A stretch of DNA of 64,000 nt from Diplonema papillatum (GCA_030068145.1 JAPJBO010000214.1:218366-282365), one strand, 5' to 3'; positions 11,801 through 19,480 are shown, counted from the stretch's first letter. Numbers and translations: made by a program. Notes: generated by a model not told the origin, from the letters alone.

Positions 11801-13291
11801 TCCAGTCCAAAACAATACAGTAGAGAAAAGTGGGGTTGGCTCGAATAGAGGCTATTCACATTGCATGTTCATAGGACCTCGAGTCTCGAATTAAAAGTTC
11901 CCAGTATTTATGCTATGTGGTCCAGGTACTCAAACGTTCCCAGTACTTGATGCCGTGTGGTCCAGGTACTTAAAAGTTCCCAGTACTTGATGCCGTGTGG
12001 TCCAGGTAATTAAAAGTTCCCAGTATTGATGCCGTGTGGTCCAGGTACTTAAAAAATCCGAGTATTGATGCTGTGTGGTCCAGGTACTCAAACGTTCCCA
12101 GTACTTGATGCCGTGTGGTCCAGGTACTTAAAAGTTCCCAGTATTTATGCTATGTGGTCCAGGTACTCAAAAGTTCCCAGTACTTGATGCCGTGTGGTCC
12201 ATGTACTTAAAAGTTCCCAGTACTTCCGTGTACTTAAAAGTTCCCAGTACTTGATGCCGTCGTCTGTGGGAGAGAGTCAACTGCATTTCCGAACAGAGCG
12301 CGGACACCGCGAAACAGCCGGCAAGCGACCTCAGCTGTAATGACTGTAACAACTCACCTGCCGAATGTACCGGTCCCGAAAATGGATGATGCTCAAGCGA
12401 TCCACCCATAGTTGGCCGCGTACTGGTATCACAAAGCCAGGCGTGCGTCGGAGTGCGTGGTGTTGGGCTGCAGATTTTGGTTGTAGCAGTGATTATTCAA
12501 CGGAGAACATTGAAGGCCGAAGTGGAGACGGTTTCCGTGTCAACAGCAATTGGACATGGGTCCGTCGGTGCTAAGGCAAGGTGCAATTGCTCGCCTTAAA
12601 GCTGCCACTGACGAGCTTGCTCGGACGTGCAGGATTGCCGAAAGGCGTGAGAATGGGGTGCATTCCGCGTGTTGTAGCTAGTGGGAACAGCTTCGACACA
12701 CAGTGCTGCTCATGATTCGTTCCGACTTCTAAGAATTCAGCCTCTTTTTACTGCCGCCTTGAGACAGGGGTTTGTCCGCTACAATGAAAAGTCGTCTTAG
12801 CTAGTGGGAACAGCTTCGACACTCAGTGCTGCTCATCATTCGTTCCGACTTCTAAGAATTCAGCCTCTTTTACTGCCGCCTTGAGACAGGGGTTTATCTG
12901 CTAACGATGAAAGTCGTCTTAGCTAGTGAGAGAAGCTTCGACACTCAGTGCTGCTCATCACTCGTTCCGACTACTAAGAATCCGGCCTCTTTTACTGCCC
13001 TTGAAACAGGGTTTGGTCTGTTGTAGCCATACAATACAATATGGACCACGAAGCAGGAATTCTCGAGGCTGCAATTCTGAACAGAGCGTGGACACCGCTA
13101 GCAGCCGGCTGGGACCTCAGCTGTGACGTGATAATGCTAGGAGCCTGGGCTATATTCCGCAACGTGGGGGTTGCCCAGAATTGAATTCTACACGCACTCA
13201 CACAGGCGGTTGGACGGCTCTGACGCATGCCAGAAGGAACGGACACGTGTCCGTCGTTCAAGAGTTGACGAAAGCGAAGGCGCCCTCCTAG
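2782..13291 (+). CDS. Ankyrin-repeat protein gene, six one-repeat exons
   Basis: Six exons, each coding one ankyrin repeat: 2782-2880, 3769-3861, 6365-6463, 6971-7069, 10352-10450 and 13206-13291. Each starts after CAG or ACAG with two bases that complete a codon. The first five end one base into a codon at a GTATGC donor. All introns are therefore phase 1 and the exons are symmetric (99, 93, 99, 99, 99 nt). Joining them keeps one frame with no stop and restores the repeat junctions (QDKDGRTALM at exon 1/2). The last exon ends at TAG 13289-13291. Repeats match G-x-TALM-x-AC-x-x-G-x-x-x-VV-x-EL-x-x-A-x-A-x-V-D. Ankyrin repeats bind proteins; no partner or catalytic domain is visible. The 5' exons are missing or lie outside the window. 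Introns of 0.5-3.3 kb are full of repeats and transposon remnants. Confidence 0.8.
2965..3217. repeat. Dispersed GCCAGCTTGGAAGG repeat, partial tandem pair
   Basis: About 2968-3085 contains CATAAGCGCCAGCTTGAAAG, GCTGCCCGAC, GGGATCCCAAGTGCTG and CGTGAGGTCATGCGGGTC in order. The second half is repeated at 3101-3217. Other copies: 20598-20750, 30615-30745, 55387-55520, and a short one at 51448. Non-coding. No terminal inverted repeat and no A/B box pair were seen. Confidence 0.75.
3399..3665 (+). repeat. Tandem repeat, ~68-bp unit, four copies
   Basis: Four imperfect units each begin GGGAATGTCGGG and contain TTTCTGCCCAAACC and ACCTTCCCCTTT, with GCTAGCGCTA between units. The open frames across it in both strands are a product of the repetition. 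It lies in the intron between ankyrin exons 1 and 2. Confidence 0.85.
3769..3861 (+). CDS. Ankyrin gene, exon 2
   Basis: 93 nt. Reads GRTALMLGVRNRDVVKEL then IKAEARVDLQDE. It is two codons shorter than the other repeats but keeps the frame. Acceptor CCAGCAG, donor T|GTATGC at 3862. Confidence 0.8.
4159..5866 (+). repeat. 11-bp tandem array, ~150 copies
   Basis: Unit AACCCCAGCAG, with scattered AACCCCAACAG variants and a few small indels near 4262-4310 and 5525-5560. Because 11 is not a multiple of 3 and the unit has no stop in any phase, long open frames exist in five or six frames. The plus frames all give the peptide period RTPAEPQQNPS and the minus frames GFCWGSAGVLL. I treat these as non-genic. 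The array sits in the second ankyrin intron. Confidence 0.95.
5970..6318. mobile_element. Inverted-repeat MITE with TATTTCACACCC array
   Basis: The left end CGGTGAACTCCAGCAAG at 6064 is inverted at the right end (CTTGCTGGAGTTCACCG-like, ending 6318), giving an arm of about 35 bp. An extra partial left end lies at 5970-6030. The interior holds CACACCCGGAAATAGGG inverted against CCTATTTCCGGGTGTG and about nine copies of a 12-bp unit TATTTCACACCC (6140-6250). Confidence 0.75.
6365..6463 (+). CDS. Ankyrin gene, exon 3
   Basis: 99 nt. Reads GMTALMLACAAGDLDVVQEL then IAARASVDVQDS, the closest match to the ankyrin consensus in the set. Acceptor AAACAG, donor T|GTATGC at 6464. Confidence 0.85.
6470..6905 (+). 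repeat. Imperfect tandem repeat, AAAAGGGAGCT-type
   Basis: Repeats of CCAAAAGGGAGCTATTTC, ACTAGGGAGCTGTGTC and CACCAGCTRTTTCGCTCTAC recur irregularly between ankyrin exons 3 and 4. Several short open frames here are by-products. No gene seen. Confidence 0.6.
6971..7069 (+). CDS. Ankyrin gene, exon 4
   Basis: 99 nt. Reads GWTALVHVCGSGQLEIVRAL then IAAKAQVDLHIE. Acceptor ACACAG, donor A|GTATGC at 7070. The transposase remnant begins only about 45 nt into the following intron. Confidence 0.82.
7112..7770 (+). pseudogene. Pogo-like DDE transposase, C-terminal remnant
   Basis: Reads IPRSLTHVYQPADQFI (about 7119-7168) then TACIKKLAVKGYNDFV. This matches the third catalytic Asp region (I-P-x-x-x-T-x-x-x-QPxD) of pogo/Tigger-type DDE transposases. 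The reading then shifts frame about three times: KYQCLAQAIDRLNCESIVYS (frame 2), DKDLAETVEEEGNSD (frame 3), then QPTLNSFFAKKRTLEAC (frame 1), stopping at 7768-7770. The tail has KRGPGRPP, an AT-hook core, and QPTLNSFF, a perfect match to the PCNA-binding PIP-box Q-x-x-L-x-x-F-F. The N-terminal DNA-binding domain and the first two catalytic Asp residues are absent. It lies in an ankyrin intron. Confidence 0.7.
7914..8613 (+). repeat. 14-bp tandem array, ~49 copies
   Basis: Unit TACCGTACCGTCTG, almost perfectly repeated, with TACTGT variants near both ends. The 366-aa open frame on the minus strand across it (RRYGTDGTVQTVRY period) is a by-product. Confidence 0.95.
8618..8674 (+). repeat. Short dispersed repeat shared with 31455-31511
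   Basis: AAATTTGTTG followed by GTCAGGCCTTCGACTACCCT and GAGCAACGCACT is shared with about 31455-31511. Sequence on either side differs. Function unknown. Confidence 0.7.
9140..9414 (+). pseudogene. Unidentified coding-like fragment
   Basis: The plus frame reads SLAVINTTAFPNHVDEVRSL then IPADVIGILETAMSKKQQG and EMTRYLAEPCPADSGRWG before a less convincing tail and a stop at 9412-9414. Composition (acidic and aliphatic residues, few repeats) looks like real protein, but there is no in-frame ATG at a sensible place and I do not recognise a family. It could be a transposase fragment or a captured exon in the ankyrin intron. Confidence 0.3.
9510..10020. mobile_element. Inverted-repeat element, ~500 bp
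   Basis: The left arm CCACGCGACTTTTCCGCACT (about 9519-9538) and right arm AGTGCGGAAAAGTCGCGTGG (about 9987-10006) are exact reverse complements inside a roughly 35-bp imperfect arm (9512-9546 against 9979-10014). ACTTTTCTTRCACTGGAGC repeats three times inside (9552-9620). No coding capacity, so probably a non-autonomous transposon. Confidence 0.7.
10352..10450 (+). CDS. Ankyrin gene, exon 5
   Basis: 99 nt. Reads GWTALMCASMNGQLEVVREL then LSAGAQVDVPGT. Acceptor CACTACAG, donor T|GTATGC at 10451. Confidence 0.85.
10451..10973 (-). repeat. Satellite array A, ~40-bp monomers in ~124-bp units
   Basis: Three higher-order units of about 124 bp, each made of three variants of GGTCCAGGTACTTAAAA plus GTTCCCAGTACTTGATGCCG. 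Read on the minus strand, the array runs into ACTTTATGACGTCGTC (10552-10567), giving a coding end TDDVIK-stop identical to the end of the Cys/His gene at 22835-22855. The flank to 10451 also resembles the GGTGTCAC-family copy at 49199-49250 (CAGTGCTCGCCTGCC, CATGGCACTTGCACTT on the minus strand). The array thus looks like an amplified piece of that element family. Confidence 0.75.
10974..11570 (+). repeat. AAGTTCGGGCGAAGC minisatellite element, copy 1
   Basis: Head GTGCGCTCGGCTAAGGCCGG and GCGAGACTGGAGGC, then degenerate AAGTTCGGGCGAAGCTAAG and AAGTTCTGGTGAAGC units. The inverse orientation recurs at 25031-25655 with the same head. A CCCGGGGGGGGGACACCCC hairpin-like block lies at 11211-11230. 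Non-coding. Confidence 0.8.
11690..11768 (-). ncRNA. tRNA-like Pol III unit (SINE head or tRNA pseudogene)
   Basis: On the minus strand TGGCAGAGTGAGCGGG matches an A box and GGTTCGAATCC is a perfect B box; a TTTTT terminator follows at about 11685-11689. An acceptor-like pairing AGGGGCG/CGCCCTT exists, but it overlaps the T-arm strand, and the anticodon arm does not fold properly. A functional tRNA is therefore unlikely, and I assign no amino acid. Confidence 0.5.
11890..12265 (+). repeat. Satellite array B, ~40-bp monomers
   Basis: About nine monomers of GGTCCAGGTACTTAAAAGT plus TCCCAGTACTTGATGCCG, the same family as 10560-10973, in the same intron. It ends at GCCGTCGTCTGTGGGAGAGA, a degenerate form of the start of array A. 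Confidence 0.85.
12280..13140 (+). repeat. Three ~121-bp tandem units flanked by a duplicated 70-bp block
   Basis: Units starting AGCTAGTGGGAACAGCTTCG at about 12677, 12798 and 12920 share CTGCTCATCATTCGTTCCGA and CTGCCGCCTTGAGACAGGGG. On either side, 12280-12350 and 13068-13138 share GAACAGAGCGCGGACACCGC and GACCTCAGCTGT. No convincing gene in this 0.9 kb. Confidence 0.8.
13142..13204 (+). repeat. GGGCTATATTCCGC dispersed repeat
   Basis: GGGCTATATTCCGC followed by an AATTGAATTC-like segment recurs at 32888-32945 and 59283-59325. Here it runs directly into the acceptor CACTCACACAG of the last ankyrin exon. It may therefore supply that 3' splice site. Confidence 0.6.
13206..13291 (+). CDS. 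Ankyrin gene, terminal exon
   Basis: Reads GWTALTHARRNGHVSVVQEL then TKAKAPS and TAG at 13289-13291. Acceptor CACACAG. There is no GTATGC donor; a 28-bp tandem repeat begins just after the stop. It may be a natural last exon, or the repeat array may have replaced the end of this repeat and the downstream exons. Confidence 0.75.
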
Positions 13292-13294
13292 TGA

Positions 13295-13466
13295 TTCGGC
13301 AAAATGTGTGTCCCTAGAGTAATGCGGCAAACTGTGTGTCCCTAGCGTGATGCGGCAAACTGTGTGTCCCTAGAGTGATGCGGCAAACTGTGTGTCCCTA
13401 GAGTGATGCGGCAAACTGTGTGTCCCTAGAGTGATGCGGCAAACTGTGTGTCCCTAGAGTGATTGC
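13295..13466 (+). repeat. 28-bp tandem repeat, ~6 copies
   Basis: Unit GTGATGCGGCAAACTGTGTG plus TCCCTAGA. It begins immediately after the ankyrin stop codon. Confidence 0.9.
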
Positions 13467-13639
13467 GGCAGAACTTCTTACCTCGGGCTTATTCGGACCG
13501 GCCGCTTTGCCCTCAAACCTCGCAACCGTGTGCTTGCTAACAAGAAAGATAAACCGGCAAACCAAGCTAGACCACCAAGAAGAATCTAACAATGCAAGCG
13601 TTCCTGCACAGCCCTCACTTGCTAAAACAACCCATTTAG

Positions 13640-14000
13640 CAACGGTCACCCGGAGAGACCCTAGCATCCCGGGATCTCAAGCGAACCTTAACTCTGAAAA
13701 GCTTTTTCACGCGGAAGCAGAACAACCACACCCTAGCAGCTCCAGGGGATTAGCTTCTATATCCACATTTGGACTGTCAGTCCAAATTTGGAAAGGCCGA
13801 GAAAAAAAGAAAAAAAAAAAATGGCACTACACCACCACCCAGGCCCCGGCAGAGGTAGCCAATGTGCAATTCGAGGGCCTCTCAGAGATCAGCTTTGTCG
13901 TGAAGATACGTCGCGTCGCGCTGTGTTGAGTCCTTTCCTGGGCTGCAGGTCTTTTCGAAGAATTCAGCGAACACAATGTATCGAATGGGTCAGGGGGTGT
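13640..14000 (+). repeat. Dispersed repeat, GGGGATTAGCTTCTATAT family, copy 1
   Basis: 13746-13800 (GGGGATTAGCTTCTATATCC, then CTGTCAGTCCAAATTTGGAA) and 13850-13945 (CAGGCCCCGGCAGAGG, CGTGAAGATACGTCGCGTCG) match 36386-36670 and 52808-53275; a partial 3' copy lies at 19757-19830. This copy has a clean TATATCC where the 52.8-kb copy carries a MITE. Non-coding. Confidence 0.8.
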
Positions 14001-14278
14001 GAGGCAGCTTCTGTTCGCACCGCGCCTTCGCGACAGGTGGTGAGGAGGGGATGATAGACAAACCCGTTTCTTCGGGTTTGCGCGACCCGGGAGATTGGTG
14101 TACCATACCGTTTTTTCCCGGCTCGCTACGCGAGCCAGGAAAATTTCTTATTTGCATTTGAAGAACACCGGGTGGAGTGGGAGATGACCACTAAATTAGA
14201 GGGCCATACATGCTACACCCATTAATTAGAGTGCAGTGTGCAACTCCACTCTTATACTTTAAAGGGTATATATATATA

Positions 14279-15885
14279 TGGTACGATGCCAAAAGGGGGG
14301 GGGGGGGGTTTGGGCGGAAAAATCCCCGCATAGTTCACCAGGGTCTGACGGGTACTGAGGCCCCATACCCTTCCTAAAACATCATTCTGCGTTCAAATAC
14401 GCCCTCAGAAGCCTCCGGAGAGCCTTCTATGATGTCGCAACTGCGATTTTGTGGGTTTTTAGGGGGTCCCCCCGTCTGCTGGCCGTAAACCGCCATAGAA
14501 GACACATATGCAACCTGATGCTGGGTCGCTCCTCGGAGCAAAATCTCGGCCTAAACACACGTTTTCGGCGTTCTCTATCATTCTCCAGGTGCATTCGACC
14601 CTCGGACTTCATAAATTATCTCGCTTACAGGTGTTCCGGGGTGTGCAAAAACAAGGCGAATGGACCCTACAGACCGTACCACGCCCTGCCTGTCTATACA
14701 GGCTTTGGGGTCGAATTGCGCCGCCTTGGCGCCATGTGCACCGTTTTGGTCTCGTTTGTGCTGCTTTGGGATCCACTAAGAACTCTGGTCTGATTTGCGG
14801 GACGCTTTGCTCGGTTTTGGTGCCCACTTCACCGTTCAAAGTGCATCCAGTGGTGAAGACTTTGCGCCGAAGCTGGAGAGGAAGCGACCCAGTAGGCGCC
14901 ACTTCACCGTGAGCGGGTCTCGGAACAGGACTCAAACTGTGGCCCAGGTGATACTGCCGACCATGGCGGGTGTGTGCGCCACACAGTTTGTCTGACCAAG
15001 CTCACTGCACAGGAGCTTGCCACACATCCCTCGGGTCATGTGCCGCCTGTGCAAAGACATCCAGCGAGAAGCACTTTGCAGCCATGGGTGAGAAAGATGC
15101 CAGAAGGGAAGACATTGCCAGGAAAGCTCTGAAAGCCTGCCCTGAAAGCGGTGAAGCCTGCTTCAAAATCATGAAGTGAACGCGTCGTAGTCAACCGCTT
15201 GAGAACGGCTGATGATCGCCTGTTACTTAACGCTTGTCCTACTTCGTTCACCAAGCCTTGCAGAATCACCAGAATAGCATAACATGATGCAGGTAGAAGC
15301 CTGAACAGGCCTTAGAACAGTGAAAGTGGGCGCCAAAACCGAGGAAAGCGTCCCGCAAATCAGACCAGAGTTCTTAATGGACTCCAAAGCAGCACAAACG
15401 AAGCCCGAAACGGTGGATGTGGCGCCAAAGCCGGTGCAGGTTGACCCCAAAGCCTGTATAGACAGGCAGGGCGTAGTTCGGTCTGTCCCCAATGCAGGGG
15501 GCCATTCTCCTTATCTTTGCACGTCCCGGAACACCTGTGAGTGAAAGAAACCACGAAGCCCGAGGGTCGAATGCACCTGGAGAGTGCTAGAGAACGCCGA
15601 AAACGTGTGTTTGGGCTGGGATCTTGCACAGAGAAGCGACCCAGCATCAGGTTGCGTATGTGTCTTCTATGGCGGTTTACGGCCAGCAGGCGGGGGGACC
15701 CCCTAAAAACCCACAAAATCGCAGTTGCGACATCATAGAAGGCTCTCCGGAGGCTTCTGAGGGCGTATTTGAACGCAGAATGATGTTTTAGGAAGGGTAT
15801 GGGGCCTCAGTACCCGTCAGACCCTGGTGAACTATGCGGGGATTTTTCCGCCCAAACCCCCCCCCCCCCTTTTGGCATCGTACCA
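14279..15885. mobile_element. Long-arm inverted-repeat element, ~1.6 kb
   Basis: GGTACGATGCCAAAAGGGGG at 14280 is the reverse complement of the right end at 15884. Arms of about 570 bp (14280-14850 and 15315-15884) stay complementary throughout apart from scattered substitutions and small indels. The loop (about 14850-15315) is unique and contains short coding-like stretches, for example GEKDARREDIARKALKACP at about 15085-15145. Flanks are AT-rich (TATATATATA left, ATATTATATA right), compatible with a 9-10 bp duplication but too simple to prove it. It looks like a MULE/foldback-type non-autonomous element that may have captured host sequence. Confidence 0.8.
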
Positions 15886-16017
15886 ATATTATATACTATC
15901 CAGGGGGACCTATTATCCTAGGATAATAGGTCGACGGTTTTTGGAGATAAATTTAACTTTTTAATTTCGGAAAAAACCATATCGGACACACTTAAGTCGG
16001 GAAATTATTTATCGGAA

Positions 16018-16178
16018 ACTGTTACCGATAAGTAATTTTTTGTTACCGATAAGTAATTATTTTGTTACCGATAAATAATTATTTTGTTACCGATAAATAA
16101 TTTCTTGTTACCGATAAATAATTTCTTGTTACCGATAAATAATTTCTGTTACCGAGAAATAATTTCGTGTTACCCACC
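16018..16178 (+). repeat. TTACCGATAAATAATT cluster, left
   Basis: About seven or eight spaced copies of GTTACCGATAAATAATT (with AAGTAATT variants), roughly every 22 bp. The inverse motif forms a matching cluster at 17572-17800. The pair flanks 1.4 kb. Confidence 0.85.
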
Positions 16179-17571
16179 CCCTCCTTGTTGTGATGGATGA
16201 GAAATTTGAGTTCTGACGGTATCCATCTTGAACACGGGACATCCCTGCGAACAGCCTTCTGGAGGAGCGCAACACTTGAGAAGAAGAAAATGATCGTTTC
16301 TTTTGACAACTGAAGAATGGGAAAATGGGCTACTGGGTGAGTGCTTTTGTCCGTTCTTGAGGATGTTTAGCTCACGACATCGTACGTACGTGGCTAACCG
16401 CAGTGGAAACGAACCAGCAGGAAGCAAAACCTTCGAGGCCTGCGTGTGATGATCTATAATTGGTGGACTAAGCTCGGGCAGACTAGAGAACGACAAAGCA
16501 CTTGTGCGGCAAACACCTTTGGTGGCAGGGAACCAGTGTTGAACCAAGTTGGAACTAGGACCCAAACTTGGACCCAAAACTTGGACCAAAAACGTGGACC
16601 AAAAACTTGGACCCAAAACTTGGATCCTGCACCCCTTCAACCCACCGCAGGTGTGCTCATGCTACGCCCATGCAACGGGCCACGGCGACTACAATAGATG
16701 GCTCTTTTTCTTGTCCTTTTCCGCAATCATGCGCTTCATATGCCCACTCAAGGAATATCGACATGTATCCTTCCCGACTCAACTCTGAGGCTGGCGGGTG
16801 CTTGCCTCGCGCCTGACTCATCCGAGAACACAAGCTGCAGGCTTGCGTTTCTCAGCTATGACTTCTCCTGCAGGATGCCCTCGGCTGCGCTTCTGTGCTG
16901 TGGTGGCTTGTGGCAACTCTTGGCCAAGTCAACGTTTCTGCCACTAATCCCTCACACCGAAGTGATTATGAGTTGCCTTAACGAAACGAACCTGTGGAGC
17001 TGAACTCAGGCTGATAGGTGGGCCTTCTACAACGTTAGCACCGGATAGCAAGTAAGCGTATCCGACCCCTGGCACAGAAGGCACGCGGTATCGGTAAACT
17101 GTGTCGCGCACTCAGACAGAATTGACAGCTTGTACTTGGAACCCTTTCTCACGGTCAGTAATCTGGACAACAAGTACGCTGGACGAATATCAGGAACCGA
17201 CGAATATCTTTGGGCTGTTTCAAAAATCTTCTCGAAAAATCCAGGGTCAAAAGGGCCTTCCCCCCAAAAACATAAGACTCCAGATACGCAAACTCTTTCG
17301 AACGCTGCACACGGTATCCTTCAAGTGACCTCTAACTATCATGTTGCATAAGGCGTATCCGGATCTGAAAGCCGAAGACTTTGTAACACTTTACCGCAAC
17401 CGAAGTCGCGAACCGGGCTCGGCTTGCACTGCAAAAGCAGCATAATTGTGTCTTGCGCACGAGCGCGGAAATCCGCCACCCACCATTCGGTTAGATATTG
17501 CAAGAACACAATTGTGAAGCTTACTACAAACGGATAGCCTTCACGGGCACCAATTTGTTTCGGATCGAAAA
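16179..17571. other. Interior between inverted 22-bp clusters
   Basis: No intact gene. It holds a short tandem block of AACTTGGACCCAA (16555-16626). It also has coding-like pieces on the plus strand: 17130-17348 (YLEPFLTVSNLDNKYAGRIS then GTDEYLWAVSKIFSKNPGSK) and 17341-17443 (MLHKAYPDLKAEDFVTLYRN). Neither matches a family I know. A possible decayed ankyrin exon (AHATGHGDY after CCACCGCAG, near 16660) is too weak to call. Confidence 0.35.
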
Positions 17572-17800
17572 TTATTTATCGGTAACAGAAATTATTTATC
17601 GGTAACACCAAAATTATTTATCGGTAACAGAAATTATTTATCGGTAACACCAAAATTATTTATCGGTAACAGAAATTATTTATCGGTAACACCAAAATTA
17701 TTTATCGGTAACACCAAAATTACTTATCGGTGACAGAAATTACTTATCGGTAACAGAAAATTATTTATCGGTAACAACAAAATTATTTATCGGTAAGGGT
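17572..17800 (-). repeat. TTACCGATAAATAATT cluster, right, inverted
   Basis: About eleven copies of AATTATTTATCGGTAAC, spaced alternately about 20 and 24 bp. They face the left cluster at 16018-16178 in opposite orientation. Such inverted subterminal motif clusters resemble transposase binding regions of non-autonomous elements. Confidence 0.85.
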
Positions 17801-17953
17801 AGGCGGTTTTTTTTTTTTTTTTTTTGGCCCATGTCCGTCGGCCCACAGAAATTTACGCGCGCGCGCGCAAAAAAAAAAAAACTTTTCAGAAAAAAAAAAC
17901 TTTTGCCACAAGACTTTCTGCTACTGGATGTCACACCATATGTGCCGGCTATA

Positions 17954-18910
17954 CTAGCAGTCCCTGTAGCGCGAAAACACATGCACATCCAGTGTTTGCA
18001 GGATGCTAGTCATGCTTTTAGGAATTTTTGCCAACACAGTGCGGGCTTCCACAAACGAAGCTTCAACCTTTTCTGTCACGTGGGCCTTATGATGGTCAAG
18101 GATTAAGACACGGATGCGGGGGTTTGGTCCCTCCAATGACTTCCAGAATGGAAGGAACGTCTTGAGCATGTATTCTTCCCCCACTGATCCAGACTCGTTG
18201 AAGCTTGCTCCCAACTGCTTGTGATAAGCCAGATGCTCTTGCTTGTCTCGTGTGCCACCCCGGAGAAGTAAAAGACCCAGTTTCTCCTGATTGAGCATAG
18301 CTTTGTTCAAGAAGGGAAGAAAGGAGCCAATTCGGTGTTTCATATCTGTTATACTATGAGAGACCGTGCGGTTCGGATTGGTGACCTGCGCTTCACCCGC
18401 CTCCTCAAAACCAAGAGTAAACACTTCTGCCTTAGGATTCATCTGTCCCGATGGGCTGATTGGTATTTCATCCACATTGGTGAAATCTTCGATTCGGAGG
18501 TCGGGGAACTTTGTGTACACCTTTGCCATGAACCAATGAAACATGCGAGTTTTTGCGACCTGGGTAGCGATGTTGTCTTTGGCTATCCTGGAAGCCTTAC
18601 TGACATGGACCTTGTACCTGCGGCGGAAATGGCGGATGCGCTCCACAAGGTGGCGGGATTGAAAACCCTCATCCTCCGCCTTGCGCACAACCTCCCTCTT
18701 CATCGCCCTAAGGGACATCCTGTCACCAGCGCAGACACGCTCACGTACCCATGCATAGGTGTGGTCCCACACTACCTTGTACTTTGAGGCGGATCTTCGC
18801 CCATCCACCACTCGTGACCCCAGCCTTCTACCTGGACCAGACATCTTCCGCAGCCCCGCGAGGTTGGCTTGCCACACCACCACCTGCTTGGTGCGCACTG
18901 TTTCTCTCAT
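17954..18910 (-). CDS. Pogo-like DDE transposase, C-terminally truncated
   Basis: 318-aa open frame. Residues about 42-105 (KYKVVWDHTYAWVRERV onward) look like the CENP-B/pogo helix-turn-helix DNA-binding region. The catalytic core follows: D147 in FTNVDEIPIS, D272 in ILDHHKAHVTEK, and D308 in IPKSMTSILQTLDVHVF, with 35 residues between the second and third Asp. This order and the I-P-x-x-x-T-x-x-LQ-x-LD motif are typical of pogo/Tigger members of the Tc1/mariner superfamily, which cut and paste DNA at TA. The frame stops ten residues after D308, where relatives usually continue, so this copy is truncated and probably inactive. It lies 150 bp outside the right TTACCGATAAATAATT cluster. A later ATG at residue 23 (MSGPGRRLG) is an equally good start. 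Confidence 0.75.
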   Translation of the reverse strand: MRETVRTKQVVVWQANLAGLRKMSGPGRRLGSRVVDGRRSASKYKVVWDHTYAWVRERVCAGDRMSLRAMKREVVRKAEDEGFQSRHLVERIRHFRRRYKVHVSKASRIAKDNIATQVAKTRMFHWFMAKVYTKFPDLRIEDFTNVDEIPISPSGQMNPKAEVFTLGFEEAGEAQVTNPNRTVSHSITDMKHRIGSFLPFLNKAMLNQEKLGLLLLRGGTRDKQEHLAYHKQLGASFNESGSVGEEYMLKTFLPFWKSLEGPNPRIRVLILDHHKAHVTEKVEASFVEARTVLAKIPKSMTSILQTLDVHVFSRYRDC

Positions 18911-18942
18911 GCCGAATACTTCTGCACAGTGCCTGCGGGCTT

Positions 18943-19110
18943 TCAGCGACCCTCCACCCCGCTTGCATCGTCAGCTGCAGCATCCAACAAGTTCGCCAGA
19001 TCGTCTTCGTCAATTTCCTCCATGGGGTTCACTACCCCTGATGTGCACACCAGGTTCGCGTTGTCGTTCGTGCCATCGATCATGTCCCCCATTCTCGTCC
19101 TTTCTTGCAT
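18943..19110 (-). CDS. Small acidic ORF upstream of the transposase
   Basis: 55 aa on the same strand, 32 bp upstream of the transposase ATG. Reads MQERTRMGDMIDGTNDNANL then an acidic tail containing EEIDEDDLANLLDAAADDAS. It is in another frame, so it may be the displaced N-terminus of the transposase (frameshift or spliced intron) or an upstream ORF. No known domain. Confidence 0.35.
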   Translation of the reverse strand: MQERTRMGDMIDGTNDNANLVCTSGVVNPMEEIDEDDLANLLDAAADDASGVEGR

Positions 19111-19354
19111 ACTGGCAGTGCGGTGCCTTACATTCTAGGAATTCTTCTTCACGCTTGTGCACAAGATAAACAGTGAGCGAGAGACCAAAAAAAGGTAACT
19201 GAGCAAAGGGGACAAACTTCTCGGCCTGGCGAAAAAGAACGGAAGCAAGGTGGTCACATCAATATCGCGCCGAAGGCGCGAAGGAAAAAAAAACCCTCTA
19301 GCCTGGATAGCCCTTGGATAACCATTGGATAAAGCCTGGATAATAGCAATTTTT

Positions 19355-19480
19355 TAGTCGTATAAGATCGAAGATCTTAGAAGATTAATACTATTCCGAC
19401 GAGAACTAACACTTGTACAAAGGTTATTACCCCGTCGCTCTCGAGAAGAACACCGTAATTTTACCCCTCGCTTGCCCACC
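19355..19480 (+). repeat. Dispersed repeat TTAGAAGATTAATACTAT family, copy 1
   Basis: Shares TCTTAGAAGATTAATACTAT, CCGACGAGAACT and CCCCGTCGCTC with 50087-50420 and, in part, 54608-54680. This copy reads GGTTATTACCCCGTCGCTC, the unoccupied version of the site that holds a MITE at 50148. Confidence 0.75.

Noticed and set aside
7914..13466. Possible CRISPR arrays
   Set aside because: The arrays have no unique spacers, the units are contiguous, no cas genes are present and the DNA is eukaryotic.
16640..16700. Seventh ankyrin exon
   Set aside because: AHATGHGDY resembles ANK repeats, but there is no GTATGC donor, the frame is broken and it lies past the stop of the gene inside another element.
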